Positions 31,511 through 44,760 of a stretch of 62,000 bases of DNA are shown one piece after another (within the stretch, counting starts at the first letter, position 1; each line of letters starts with the position of its first letter). The DNA lies in the NCBI RefSeq assembly GCF_963678635.1, contig NW_026971759.1:1-62000 (forward strand). Direction: 5' to 3'. The position numbers and the translations under genes are program-made. The notes under the pieces are model-generated. The model saw only the letters and a list, made by a program, of their open reading frames with translations, searched no databases and was not told where the DNA came from. The stretch comes from Symsagittifera roscoffensis. Its lineage: Eukaryota; Xenacoelomorpha; Acoela; Convolutidae.

Positions 31511-34187
31511 TACATAGTTTAATATTTTTTCCCATAATTTGGCTCCAACCGACTCACAAATGTCGAATAATTTGCAACACTGGGTTTTTCATAAAATTGA
31601 ATTCTACCATTGAAAAGTAAAGTGCTTCCAACAGTATATAAAGAAAATTCTGGTTTTTAAAAAATTACTTTCAAACAGATTTAATTTATTTTCAAGTGTT
31701 TTAGATTCATGTTTGTGTAATTTTTAACAGGTCTTTCTATGTTTTTAGCTTAGATCTTTCCTGAAAATTGACAAAGAAATCTTTAAAGAAAAAGTAAAAT
31801 AGACGCACGGGTAAAACTTTTTAAAAAATCAGTATTGGATATCATAATGGTAACGAAAAAAGTTCACCATCGAGTAAACAAATTTTTCTGAGCAGTTCTG
31901 AGCTACTTTCCAACTGCGTATCCACGAAGACAATAAAACTTTCTTAGACAGTTATTCAAATCATGCCGGTGATAACATTAAAATTGTAGTCACCCTTCAC
32001 AATTTCAATCGATAATCGATTGAATTGATGCAGGGAAAAAAGGCAGCAGATAAATTTTTTTTTTTAAAAATACGAAGTTGACTGCTTGAAATCGATCCCT
32101 TTCCTGCCGCAAAATGAGGTCCCATGCGCACGTTTGACGCTCTTTGTTCTGGTTCTGCAGCGAATCTCAAGCTGACCTGTACTAAACCCTAGAGTCTCTT
32201 CGGGTTACATCTTTGGCTGGTATAACACCGTCAAAAATACTTTGCCTCGCTTGCCAATTGATTTGATGGAAATGAGCCAGTTCTTCAGCCATTTGAATCC
32301 AAAATAGACGGGATTCGCGCCTCTACAGATTTATTCTAATCGACCTAATCAAAAAGGACAAAAAGCAACATTGGGTCCAATTTGTTTGGACGAATTAAGA
32401 TGATTAAAGCGAAACTGCTGAAACGACGGTTTATTCTTTTTTACGAAACCTACAGTTTTTTTTTCTTTTCAAAAGTCAAATGGAAAACAAAGGATGTCTT
32501 ACCCGGGCTCTCAGATTGAACTAGCGCCAACAAAATAGCTGGTACCGTCATCCTAACTATGGATTTTAACCGTCAAATCAAGCACAAGGCGGTATTCTAA
32601 AATTAGAAATCTACGAGAAAGAATTAGAAGTTTAAGAGAAAAATAAACAGTTTTTACCTCGTGACATTTTGCTCATCCATATTTTTGCATATCGTAAGGC
32701 TTTGTCGCTGGTAAGGTAAACATGTTCTTGGAACGAGGAAATTTCCCAAAGGGAATCTCATTTGCCTGGCTCCGGATTGGGTTTCGATTTTCATTTTTGT
32801 CAATGGTTAGCGTGGAGAAAGGAAAAAATCCGAGATTCCAACAAAACCTAGCGTTGCAGACAACCAAAATTCCACTGTAACCGAGCAGATGAAGTGTTGA
32901 CCACGCAAACTTTTCTCTGTCAAGTGCTCCACAGGTGTGAAAGAGGGCATGTACGTGATTATGAAAAAATAATGAATATTGGTACTAAAACGATAATACA
33001 CGAAAAAATAAAAAAAAATTACAACAATTGAATCGGAAAAAGCAGCGTGATCCCTAGACAAATTATGTAAGAGTGAGGTCAGAAAGTAGACAGTCTTTTT
33101 CATACCGGTATAAAAGTGGGTAAAGACTATCAAGTAGTGGCTAATAAGGGCATGTTTAAAAAACAGAACAATTTCCTCAATGACCTATCCGAATTGCGGT
33201 GGACAGTCAATGAGCAGAATGGTCGAAGAGCAGAATTACTGTAACAGCAGAAAAACAGGAAAAAAATCAATTTTGCTTAGATTATTGATAAATTAACTAT
33301 TATAGAGGTCAATATTATCTAAGTAACTAATATTTTAAGCATAAATTGAGTAATTTTACCAATCTGCCCGTATTAATTAGTGGAATTTGTTTTTTTTTTC
33401 TGTTTCTCCTCCCTTGGACCAATTCTGCTCTGATACCACAATGTTTTTTCTTTGCCTAATGCCCGATATGCGTTAAGTAAATACCTATATAACGATAGAG
33501 GAAATTTTGTTGCTGTTCTAGAATTAGCTTCTGGATTCGCCCAGATTCAGTCTGCATAAAAAGCAAGCAACAGAAGTGGAATTCTATTACAAGAAAATGC
33601 AGCAAATATATGAGTGTCAAAAGTGAAATCAAAAATTGGCAAAAAGGGTAAATGTATTTTTTGTTCACAAGTGACTCTATCCCAGTTAAGTTGAAATTTG
33701 GAGGTTTTACTTCAGTCATCAAGGCATTTTCAGAAAAAACCATGATTTTTTTGCAAATAAGACAAAACTATATGTGTGCATGTTTGAGAAAAATCACGGC
33801 TTAAAGTTGTCGGGTCCTGGTTAGCAGATTTATCCCAGCTTTAGGTTTACTGACTTGTTCAGTTGAGGGACATGTTAGACATCTTCTTTATATAACACTC
33901 AGTTTCTGATTAGCTTTCTGGTTGACAAAATTGTCTAATGTTTGTTCGATGCAAATTAGTTCTGTAGTAAAAGGTGATCGTTTCGAAAGTGTTGCTGTCT
34001 TAGATGTTTTGCAAATTATTCCTTTTTTAAAGTTGATATATTTACTAGTAGTAATATTGTCTCACATATTGTAATCTTTTGCTGTCTAAATTTGGAGAGG
34101 AGTTTTTATTTGGTCTTAGTTGAATCTCAAAGTCTAACATATATACAAACTCATTATTTTGTAGACCCAAACTTTAAAGTAACCCAG
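31511..34187. other. AT-rich stretch, no gene seen
   Basis: Contains only short frames such as 33133-32807 and 33743-33456 on the minus strand, whose Phe/Tyr/Leu-rich products look like translations of AT-rich noncoding DNA. No repeats or RNA genes recognised. Confidence 0.5.
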
Positions 34188-36214
34188 CATGTTGGTATGG
34201 ATTACAAGCACGATTAAATAGCTTCAAAATGGAAGCCAAGGCATCTTTTAAAGTCATGAAAACCTCTGAAATACAGAAACAGTATGAAACCATAACAAAA
34301 ATATTTTTTTCGAAAAGTGTTAGACAGAAAACAATACCAATTATAGATAAAATCGCTCAGCGAGAACGGCTCTCAGCAGACTCATCCTAATTTTATGTTC
34401 AAAGATTTTGCTCTAAAGTGAAGAATAGCGAGAAGAACTCATAAAAGCTTGAAAGACAAACGCAGACTATATAAAACCACATATTCCGAAACCACAATTT
34501 TCAGTGATATATCCAATTCGATCTAATACAAGAGTACCTGGTCCATCAAACAACCCATCTTCGTCAAAATTTCACTTAAATAGCTCAGAAACACCAAAAT
34601 TTCACTAGCTCACTAGCAAACATAGGAATTTTTCAAGGACATATTTTGAGAGCAAAGATCAAGCTTTAGATCATTGTGTCTCCTCGTGTTTTAAAAAGAC
34701 CAATGGTCTCACAAAATTGTTTATAATAAAGTTAGGCCCTTAGATACAATTAGATAAAACCATGACAAGCTCACGACGGTTTCTTTGTTCGCCTACTTTT
34801 GTACAGAAGGAGAAAAAGGGATTATTAACTTGGTTATTTAAAACCAGTATTTTGAAAAACCATTTTGCAAATTTTAGGTCAAAGTCTAGATTGAGTAAAG
34901 TCCCATATGCTGCAGAAAAACAACTTGTTGATAGCACTACCAAAATTAGATTGTGACTTAGACCAATCGCACTGGCCAAGAACACTGGACATAGTCGAAA
35001 ACATCTTTGGAAGTTCAAGCTCAAAAGTAAAAATTTTGCTTCCTCAACAAACTTCGTCATTACTAGACTAACCCAGAAGATTAGAATGATGATGCTTCAT
35101 GAATGTTGCTTCAAGGACAACCAGCATGAATGCCAGCATTAATGTTGCTTCTAGGACAACCACAGACTACTTAGGTCTGTCACAAGAAAAAAACTTGTTT
35201 CATTTGAGTGAAACATACGTTTGTAGGCAAATTTCTCAAAAAAGAACAGAAAAGCATAGACCAAATTGTAAAAGCTTCAACTCAGCATTTTCCGTCTAAA
35301 AACGTCATGAATCATAAGTCGACTGGTTTTCTGGTTCTGGACCTAAAAGTAAACTATTGTTACCGCACTAGACCAATCTTAGAAATTACATTTTGATTGA
35401 AAAATGACTTTTCGCGCAACATAACTTTCGAACTTACAAATAGACAATAATTTAGGCTTCTACACATTCAAAATAGACATGTGCAAACAGTACGCACCAT
35501 TTTGAAATCATAAAACAATTTTGAGACGCATAGACGCAAAAAAAATGCACATGGACGAAGCAGAAACATTAAACACAAATCCAGGGCCAAAAAAAAACAA
35601 AGTTTTTGGGCATATTTTGCCCAAAAGTTGAATATTGAAAAAAAAGGAAAAAAGAGCCATGTTACTTGATGGACATGTTTTGTATATTTAGAGGCTATTT
35701 GCCAAAAATAATTGCAAATAAAAAACAATTGGCCGAGAGCCAACTTTTTGCCACTTCGATCACACGAAAAATCATATCGCCGATAACGTACATTAGATTA
35801 ATTGAATTATGTTTAAATTGACCCAACTGGGTTGCACACTCCTGTCAGATAAACATTTCGTATCGCCTGAAATTGTTTACTGTCTTTGGGACACCCAACC
35901 TCCCAGCCTTCAACAAGGGCGGGCGTTTCCATTTAATATCAAACAGAAGTGGACACACAAGGCTGGTTGTGTCAACAAGCTTGTTGGTTTTGAAATAAAA
36001 ACAAATACGTGTGGCTCAACACACCCTGGAGGTCCACACTGAAGAAGCGTCATAAATGCAGTAGCTGTTTTAGTCGCGTGGAATAGCCAGTGAGATAAAA
36101 CACCACGAATATCAATCAAAAACAGTTTGAGTGCAAGAAACACTGCCATCACTAGCCGTGTCCACGTGTCTTTCGGTAAACCATTCGCCCCTGCTGGAAT
36201 GTATAACCTTTGAG
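34188..36214. repeat. 2.03-kb tandem duplication, unit 1
   Basis: Nearly identical to 36215-38243; both begin with the phrase GCATGTTGGTATGGATTAC and end in CCCCTGCTGGAATG then AACCTTTGAGC. Only scattered single-base differences and short A-run indels are visible. Short frames such as 34762-34956 and 35809-36042 on the plus strand occur in both units but have no recognised homolog. Confidence 0.9.
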
Positions 36215-38243
36215 CATGTTGGTATGGATTACAAGCACGATTAAATAGCTTCAAAATGGAAGCCAAGGCATCTTTTAAAGTCATGAAAACCTCTGAAATA
36301 CAGAAACAGTATGAAACCATAACAAAAATATTTTTTTTTCGAAAATTGTTAGACAGAAAACAATACCAATTATAGATAAAATCGCTCAGCGAGAACGGCT
36401 CTCAGCAGACTCATCCTAATTTTATGTTCAAAGATTTTGCCCTAAAGTGAAGAAAAGCGAGAAGAACTCATAAAAGCTTGAAAGACAAACGCAGACTATA
36501 TAAAACCACATATTCCGAAACCACAATTTTCAGTGATATATCCAATTCGATCTAATACAAGAGTACCTGGTCCATCAAACAACCCATCTTCGTCAAAATT
36601 TCACTTAAATAGCTCAGAAACACCAAATTTTCACTAGCTCACTAGCAAACATAGGAATTTTTCAAGGACATATTTTGAGAGCAAAGATCAAGCTTTAGAT
36701 CATTGTGTCTCCTCGTGTTTTAAAAAGACCAATGGTCTCACAAAATTGTTTATAATAAAGTTAGGCCCTTAGATACAATTAGATAAAACCATGACAATCT
36801 CACGACGGTTTCTTTGTTCGCCTACTTTTGTACAGAAGGAGAAAAAGGGATTATTAACTTGGTTATTTAAAACCAGTATCTTGAAAAACCATTTTGCAAA
36901 TTTTAGGTCAAAGTCTAGATTGAATAAAGTCCCATATGCTGCAGAAAAACAACTTGTTGATAGCACTACCAAAATTAGATTGTGACTTAGACCAATCGCA
37001 CTGGCCAAGAACACTGGACATAGTCGAAAACATCTTTGGAAGTTCAAGCTCAAAAGTAAAAATTTTGCTTCCTCAACAAACTTCGTCATTACTAGACTAA
37101 CCCAGAAGATTAGAATTATGATGCTTCATGAATGTTGCTTCAAGGACAACCAGCATGAATGCCAGCATTAATGTTGCTTGTAGGTCAACCACAGACTACT
37201 TAGGTCTGTCACAAGAAAAAAACTTGTTTCATTTGAGTGAAACATACATTTGTAGGCAAATTTCTCAAAAAAAAAAACAGAAAAGCAACGACCAAATTGT
37301 AAAAGCTTCAACTCAGCTTTTTCCGTCTAAAAATGTCATGAATCATAAGTCGACTGGTTTTCTGGTTCTGGACCTAAAAGTAAACTATTGTTACCGCACT
37401 AGACCAATCTTAGAAATTACATTTTGATTGAAAAATGACTTTTCGCGCAACATAACTTTCGAACTTACAAATAGACAATAATTTAGGCTTCTACACATTC
37501 AAAATAGACATGTGCAAACAGTACGCACCATTTTGAAATCATAAAACAATTTTGAGACGCATAGACGCAAAAAAAATGCACATGGACGAAGCAGAAACAT
37601 TAAACACAAATCCAGGGCCAAAAAAAACAAAGTTTTTGGGCATATTTTGCCCAAAAGTTGAATATTGAAAAAAAAAGAAAAAAGAGCCATGTTACTTGAT
37701 GGACATGTTACGTATATTTAGAGGCTATTTGCCAAAAATAATTGCAAATAAAAACAATTGACCGAGAGCCAACTTTTTGCCACTTCGATCACACGAAAAA
37801 TCATATCGCCGATAACGTACATTAGATTAATTGAATTATGTTTAAATTGACCCAACTGGGTTGCACACTCCTGTCAGATAAACATTTCGTATCGCCTGAA
37901 ATTGTTTACTGTCTTTGGGACACCCAACCTCCCAGCCTTCAACAAGGGCGGGCGTTTCCATTTAATATCAAACAGAAATGGACACACAAGGCTGGTTGTG
38001 TCAACAAGCTTGTTGGTTTTGAAATAAAAACAAATACGTGTGGCTCAACACACCCTGGAGGTCCACACTGAAGAAGCGTCATAAATGCAGTAGCTGTCTT
38101 AGTCGCGTGGAATAGCCAGTGAGATAGAACACCACGAATAGCAATCAAAAACAGTTTGAGTGCAAGAAACACTGCCATCACTAGCCGTGTCCACGTGTCT
38201 TTCGGTAAACCATTCGCCCCTGCTGGAATGGATAACCTTTGAG
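36215..38243. repeat. 2.03-kb tandem duplication, unit 2
   Basis: Head-to-tail copy of 34188-36214. The phrase AGC is shared by the left edge, the junction and the right edge, consistent with a microhomology-mediated event. The 136-codon minus frame 36320-35910 exists only because it crosses the junction and is not counted as a gene. Confidence 0.9.
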
Positions 38244-38339
38244 CTTCCTATTATCTTAATTTCGAAATCTTAAGTTTTTCTCACTTCTTGGTGTATCATT
38301 TTTTCAATCAATTTCCATCTCATATTAAGATAGGACACA

Positions 38340-38620
38340 ACCCCTGGTACACACACACAACACTCTACACATTTGCTGAAGGTAGCCCACCGAATCACAC
38401 AACACCACATTTTATCATTTGCAACTAAGAGCTCCGACCGATTCACACAACACTTATTCTATCATATGCGACTGAGGGCATCCGCCGCTTCACACTACAA
38501 ACATTTAATCATATACGACTAAGAGCGCCCGTCGATTCACACGCAGCCATGTTTTTGCTACTCCACTGCACAACTCATGCGATAGCCTGCCAATTCACAC
38601 AACACAGCGAAGCTAAGCGT
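38340..38620. repeat. imperfect minisatellite, about 48-bp unit
   Basis: About five degenerate units, each with a version of GATTCACACAACAC, then TTATCATATGCGACTAAGAG, then a CCG-containing end. Unit starts lie near 38367, 38408, 38455, 38502 and 38549. A short CA run precedes the array. Confidence 0.65.
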
Positions 38621-39914
38621 AAGCCCAATTGGACAGCCAAATACCTGCTGAAAGTGTGCTAAATCATCCCGCAAACAAACACCAAATTTAGTCCACATAC
38701 AAATACCCAAAAATAAGTACAAAAGTTTCTGATAAATGCTACGATTAAATTATACAGAAAATGTGAGAAAAACAATTGTAAAAAAAGAATGTTAGTATAT
38801 CGAATGCTCTAGAAACAAAGAAGAAAACAGTTTATTCAGAAAAAGAATTGAAATTTTTCATATAACGTTTTTATAAAGGAAAAAATCTGAATTTTTATTA
38901 TGAAAAAGTATACTATATAACTATATAACAAATGTAGACGGTTTTTAAACTTCGCCCGGTTTTTTTCAGGACTTTAGGCCAAGCAATAATAAAGTTGGTC
39001 AAGAGTTAGGTTTAAAATAAAAGAAGTGTAAGAAAGTTTTGAGAGATTTCAATTTTTTTTGCTTGTTTAGAAACAAAACTTTGATATTTTTAAAAAATAA
39101 AAATGACGCTTTCAAGATTTAGTTTACTTGGAAGTAGCTAAACTTAACCAAATCTTTTTTGAGTTTGAATTTTGTTTTGTGTACATATCCAAGGAAAAAG
39201 AACTTTATACTTCATTGGAGGGAGACGTAAAATTCTACCTAACTTAACTTGTCATATTAAGATTCATTGTCATAGTATCTATAGATTTTTGTGGTTTTTA
39301 TCCATCAAAACTTATCATCTTAAACTCTCAAACTATCTTAATACATTTGTAAACCTACCCTAATACTTTGGGAAACCTATTCGCTATCTAAACACACCCT
39401 ATTTTAAACACTTACTGTGAATCGAAGTCTTATTTTTGTCTAAGTTTGATTTTCCAAATTCAACATCGATGTAAATTTTTCTAATATTTCAAAAGAAAAG
39501 TGTTTGTGCAAAATAATTCAAAAAAAAGAATAAGAAAATTTAGAAACTTCGTACTGACAGTTTCCAAATTTTCTATTTCACGAAATTTTCAAATATTCAA
39601 ATACTTTTTTCGAACTATTTTCCACAAACACTTTAATTTTGAAATATAGGAAATTTACTTCGAGAACAAATGCTGGCTGAAATTATCTGAAAGTACTTGT
39701 TCCTTATTTTGTCAGAATCCAAATGACAGTAACATATAGGGTTACCTGAAAGTGAGAAAAATTAAAACAATGGAAATTTCGAAATTGGCAATCAAGAAAC
39801 TACTATCTCGAAAGAAAAATCCAAATCATATCTGATCACAAAGGAACATATGAAAGGGTGTATAGGATGATAAATATTTGTTTTGACTTTTTTGGTTTTT
39901 TCAACCATTATCTC
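38621..39914. other. AT-rich spacer with inverted copies of a 26-bp motif
   Basis: No coding sequence. Reverse-strand versions of the degenerate motif that peppers 40.6-44.2 kb occur at about 39341-39405. Confidence 0.4.
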
Positions 39915-41037
39915 AAATCTTAAGGTAAGCCGAAACCTATTAATTGCCCTAATACATGGTAAAGCTTGAATTGTAACCTATACATAGACCTGAACACATC
40001 AACCTGTGTTAACTCATGAGGTTCTACTAATAAAGACTATTTTTTGCGAGACTCAAAAACTCATAGACGGATTTTGTTTCGGTTGGATTTCGTTTCAAAA
40101 ATGTATCCACTGCACCTGGATCAGGCAGAATTTCATCATTGTATCAGTTCCCTACAAAGGAACTGAGACAACGACTCATCCAAACTTTCAACTCGATCCT
40201 CATCATGAGCCTAATGTCTCGTCCACTTATCAGATATTTCAATTGCCATGTTTTTAGTCACGTCTGTGACATCGAAATCTGCATAAAAAATCGAAAATCG
40301 ACATAAAGTTGCAAAACCCACGCAGAAGGACCAAATTGAATTTTTGAATCAACTTTTCGTCTGCTTAAAAATGGCGCACTTGAGTTCAAACCAGCTAATT
40401 ATAAGATCCAAAAAGACACTATGAAAATCTTGGCGGAATATTTGAAAAGTTTGACGAAACATTTGATAAAGATGCCGTCGGACCAGTCTTAAATCGGAGA
40501 TCACAAAAAAACGAAGCTCTGTTTAGGTTTTAATTTTGTTTCGAATGGTTTTACTCTGGCTTGCTGTGAAGCTTAGGGGTTTGATGAACAAAGCCACGTA
40601 TTTAGATAGGTCATAGATTCCTGGTCATTCTAATACGATAGAAAAAGGTCTATCCACGTATATAGTTAGTGTATTTGATCCCCAGTTAATTAAGATGTAA
40701 ATTTTGAGAACTTAATTTCAAAAAATGGCGCTCGGGTTTGCAAAAACAACAAGTTTTAAGATACTGAGCAAAACTGTGTAAGATCGTATGTATTAGGATA
40801 TAGAAAACATTGTTTTCATCACATACTTCCCGTTGAAATTTTTCAGTAGATTATGTCGGTTAAAAGTCGTCCACAATGTAATAAGGTAGGGTATAGACTA
40901 TCCAATCTCCTCCCCGTGAATTCACGCAGGGAATTGATTTCCCAAAGTAATTAGATAGCGATTAGGTTTTCCATTGTTATGACGTAGGTTTCAGAGATTC
41001 AGATGGTGAGTTTCTTCGGCGCCCGAATTCAATTCTT
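39915..41037. repeat. 1.7-kb-class repeat, copy R1 (partial)
   Basis: Aligns with R2 and R3 through shared blocks: CTCATGAGGTTCTACTAA (40013), TCCACTTATCAGATATT (40222), AATGGCGCACTTGAG-like (40370), AAAGACACTATGAAAA (40412), TTCGGCGCCCGAATTC-like (41016). The 3' part present in R2 and R3 is lacking. No coding sequence is recognised; the short frame at 40006-40257 is not conserved as a frame in R2 or R3. Confidence 0.7.
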
Positions 41038-42600
41038 AATGTAAGGCGAAACATATTACCTATCCTAATCTACAGTAAGGCACTTTTTGTAACCTAATAC
41101 GTAGACAGCAACACTTCAACCTATCTTAACTCATGGGGTTCTACTAACAAAGACTACTATTTTGCCAAATTCAAAAACTCATAAACGGATTTTTGTTTCG
41201 GGTGAATTCCGTTTCAAAACTGTTTCAACTGCCTCTGGATCAGGCCGAGTTTCATCAATGTCTCAATTTCCATCAAAACAATTTAAGAGTTTTCCAGGAT
41301 CTGACAGTTTGATTGCTTACACTCAGACACGCCATTTTTAAGCAGGCGAATGACTCATCCAAACTTTCATTTTGATCCTTTAGCATGAACTTTCCATAAA
41401 TATGTCGTCCACTTATCCGATATTCCAATTGCCGTAACTTTATTCACACTCGTCAACACCTGTGTCATTAGCATCTGCATAATAAGTCGAGTTTCGAGAT
41501 AAAATTGCAAAGCCCACACAGAAGGATCGAATTGAATATTTAGATAAACTATTCGCCTGATTGAAAGTGGCGAGTTTGAGTGTGAATCAACGAATTATTA
41601 GATCCGGAAAGACACTATGAAAAATATTGGCAGGATATTTGACAATTTTGACGAAACATCCGACACATGTATTAAGATAGAATATCCGGTCTCCTCCCTT
41701 TGAAAAAAACATAGGGAATAATTTTCTCAATGTATTTAGATAGGGAATGGCTTTCCCATTGTTATGACATAGGCTTCAGAGATCAGATGGCGAGTTTGTT
41801 TGGCGCCCGAGCTTCCCATCTAATAGGATAGTGAGTTGATTACCCTATGTATTGAGATAGCTAATAGAATTACTATCTGTTCGAATAACGTATAGATTCT
41901 GTAATGATACAATGTTCAGAATGATAAGAGACAGTTTTCGGAAAAGTACTTTCAATATTTTCGAACAATTTTTTCAGTTTACCGCTAAAAATTTCGGCAA
42001 GCGATATATAATCGACAAAAAACATTGGTTTGTTACGTGCGGAATGAAATTGTTATAGCATAATTATCGGTTCATGATCAATTGTCACAGTTTTTGCACA
42101 AAAATTTAGATTTATTTTTCAATTTTTATCAAAATTTTTCGGAATCTTCAAAACACGCAATAATCAGCCTATTTTGTGGAAAATCCTTTTTGTATTAGAT
42201 GTTCCTGATCTTTAACGCAGTACTCTATCTAACTGAAACTAAGCTGAAACCTAGCTAAAACGTAGCTGCAACTTCGGAATACTCGGAAAAAAGTCAAAAA
42301 ATTAACTCAGAATCTATTCAAAAAAAGACATTGTTACGTTCTATATGCATTTTGATGTTGCAGAGAATATTTTTTATGTAAAAAACATCAAATAAAATGA
42401 TTAATTTTAAAGAACTTTTGTGAAAAGTTCCATGATTTGATTCTTTTATGGATTTTTGTAAAACATAAACCAATTTGCCTTTGAAAAGACAAAAAAGTTT
42501 TCCTACAAGTAAAAGCAACATAAAAATCAGTTTTAGAAAACCTGTATCGAAAAAAAAGTTAAATTCATTGATAGATTTTCTTCAACTTTGTTTAGTTAAT
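41038..42600. repeat. 1.7-kb-class repeat, copy R2
   Basis: Begins with blocks shared with R1 and continues into a 3' half shared with R3, including TCTTCAAAACACGCAA (42146) and a run of TAGCT-containing short repeats (42230-42270). Arranged head to tail with R1 and R3. Confidence 0.7.
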
Positions 42601-42757
42601 TTGCCATAAAACCACATTTTGCCCAAGTTTTTATCAAAATAATCATTAATCATCCTAGGGTCATATATCGTATATACTAGTCTTCAACTTTTATCAGCTA
42701 ATTTGCCATAAAACCACATTTTTTTAACACAAATATCATCTAAGGTTCATATATGAG
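42579..42757. repeat. short direct repeat pair
   Basis: The block TAATTTGCCATAAAACCACA with flanking CTTCAACTTT occurs near 42587-42620 and again near 42683-42725, about 100 bp apart. Confidence 0.6.
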
Positions 42758-42774
42758 ACAATTGGAGGAATTTT

Positions 42775-44760
42775 TCTAGTCAAACGTCAGCGAGGATCTC
42801 TTCCTTTATACTTCTTCATCTCTACTCGTTGAGCTTGGTTAATTCTCAAAACGGCTTCAACAGTCAAACTTATTGGTAGCTTTTTCCTGACAATTCACTA
42901 TTGATATGCTTTGAACGAAGATTTATGAGTTTTTTAGGATCTCACAATTTGATGGCTTACACTCAGAAGCGCCATTTTCAAGCAGGCGAACGACTCAACC
43001 AATTTTTCAACTTTATTCTTCAACATAAGTCTTCCAATAACGTACGTCCACTTATCAGATACTCAAGTTGCCGTGTTTTTAGTCACGCTCGGCAAAAGCT
43101 GTGACATCAACCTCTGTACAAGAAACCGAAATTTGACATAAAGTGGCAAAGCCCACAAAGAATAATCAAATTCAATGTTTAGATGAAATGTTCGCCTTCT
43201 AGAAAGTGGCGCATTTGAGTGTAAGCCATTAAATTACTAGATCGAATAAGAATATGAACTTTCTTGGCAGAATAATTGACAACTTTGACAAAACATTTGA
43301 TCCAGATGTAGTCGGACCAGTCTTGTTCTTGTCGGAAATCACAAGAAAAACGAAGCTCTGCAAAGGATTTAATCTGGTTTCGAATAAATCTGGTCTACGT
43401 TGGTGCGAAGCTAAGGAGTTTGATCAAAACTCCATGTATTGAGATAGGTGATAAATTCCTGGTCTTTGCATAACGATAGAAAATATGTATTCCCACGTAT
43501 TTAGATAAGTAATATGATTCGCCATTAATTAGCATATCAACTTCGAGAATGTAATTTTCAAAAACAAAGTTGGGCTCGAAATTGCAAAACAAGGTCTAAT
43601 GAGATCCTGAGCAACAGTGTGTAAGATCTTATGTTTCAGGACAAGAACAACTTTACTTTCATAACATATTTCAAGATGATATGCTTCAATAGTATTTGTC
43701 GGTTAGAAATCGTGGGTACCCGTAGGAACGCTCATGTATTAAGATAGGGTAAACACTCTCCTGTCTCCTCCTCATGTTTTAAAATAAATATTGGGAATAT
43801 ATTTACCAATGTATTTAGATAGGGAACAGATTTTCCAATGTCTTAGCATATGTTTCAGAGTTTTAGTTGGTGAATTCGTTCGGCGAACGAATTTACCATG
43901 TTTTGGGATGGTGTATAGTTTTCCCTATGCATTGGGATTGGTAATATAAAACAATTAGTATAAGGAAAAGAATTCCAATTGTATTAGAACAGGTTTCAGA
44001 TGTAGATATGATTGGTGTCGGATGGTAAGCTTCAGATGGAAGTTTTCGAAAACACTTCTGGCGTCCGATTTTGCCAAGTAATGGGATGCGGTATAGTTTC
44101 TCTATGCATTAAGATCGGTAATTAAATTACCATCTATCAAAATGTTACTGTATCATGCTAAGAGAATGGTGAAAAAATTGAGCCAGAACCACATGTTTTT
44201 GAAAAAAAACATTTTCAATCTTTTTGAAGTTTTTTTTGTTCTCTGCAAATAATTTCAGCGAGCGTTATCTAATTGACAGAAGCAATGGTGTAATACGTGT
44301 AGAATGATGTTGTTATGCAGTGTTCTTTGCTTTATGGTCAACGCTAACAGTTTTTATCAAAAAATTTTCGAAATCTTCAAAACACGCAAGATTCAACCTA
44401 GCTTCAGCTAGATCCTGTTTCTTCTAGAAAACTTTTTTCTTCGATGAAGTTTCCTAGCTAGCTGAAGTTCTGCTGAAAACTAGCTAAAATGTAGCTAAAA
44501 CTTCCAAATACTCTGAGAAACTGCCAAAAACAACTAAGTGCAAATGATTCAGAAATAACACATGTATTTAAAAACAATTTTTTTAACGCTCTATATACAT
44601 ACTTCACTAATTTTTGTTCCAGGGGAATCCTTTTTAGGGATCGACAACCTTTCGAAGGAAGAGTTTAAAAGTAATATTGTGGAAATTTCCATGATTTGTT
44701 TCTACTAGGGAAAAAAGTCCCCAAAAACTCTAAACGGGCTAAAAAAAACTCAGAGAAATT
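42775..44760. repeat. 1.7-kb-class repeat, copy R3
   Basis: Shares with R2 the blocks GCTTACACTCAGA (42955), AAGCAGGCGAA (42979), CGTCCACTTATC (43043) and the 3' TAGCT-rich part at 44445-44505. It carries the densest set of the 26-bp motif (43434-44125). Confidence 0.7.

Noticed and set aside
35910-36320. 136-codon minus-strand open frame
   Set aside because: It spans the junction of the 2.03-kb tandem units, so half of it comes from the start of unit 2 and half from the end of unit 1. The corresponding frame at 38181-37939 lacks the first part. An accident of the duplication.
34740-37089. Frame of 106 codons repeated at 35060-34740 and 37089-36769
   Set aside because: Conservation only reflects the near-identity of the tandem units. 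The opposite strand is open too, and no domain is seen.
38340-38362. CA microsatellite or telomeric repeat
   Set aside because: Only a short CA run at the front of the 48-bp minisatellite; no TTAGGG-type units.
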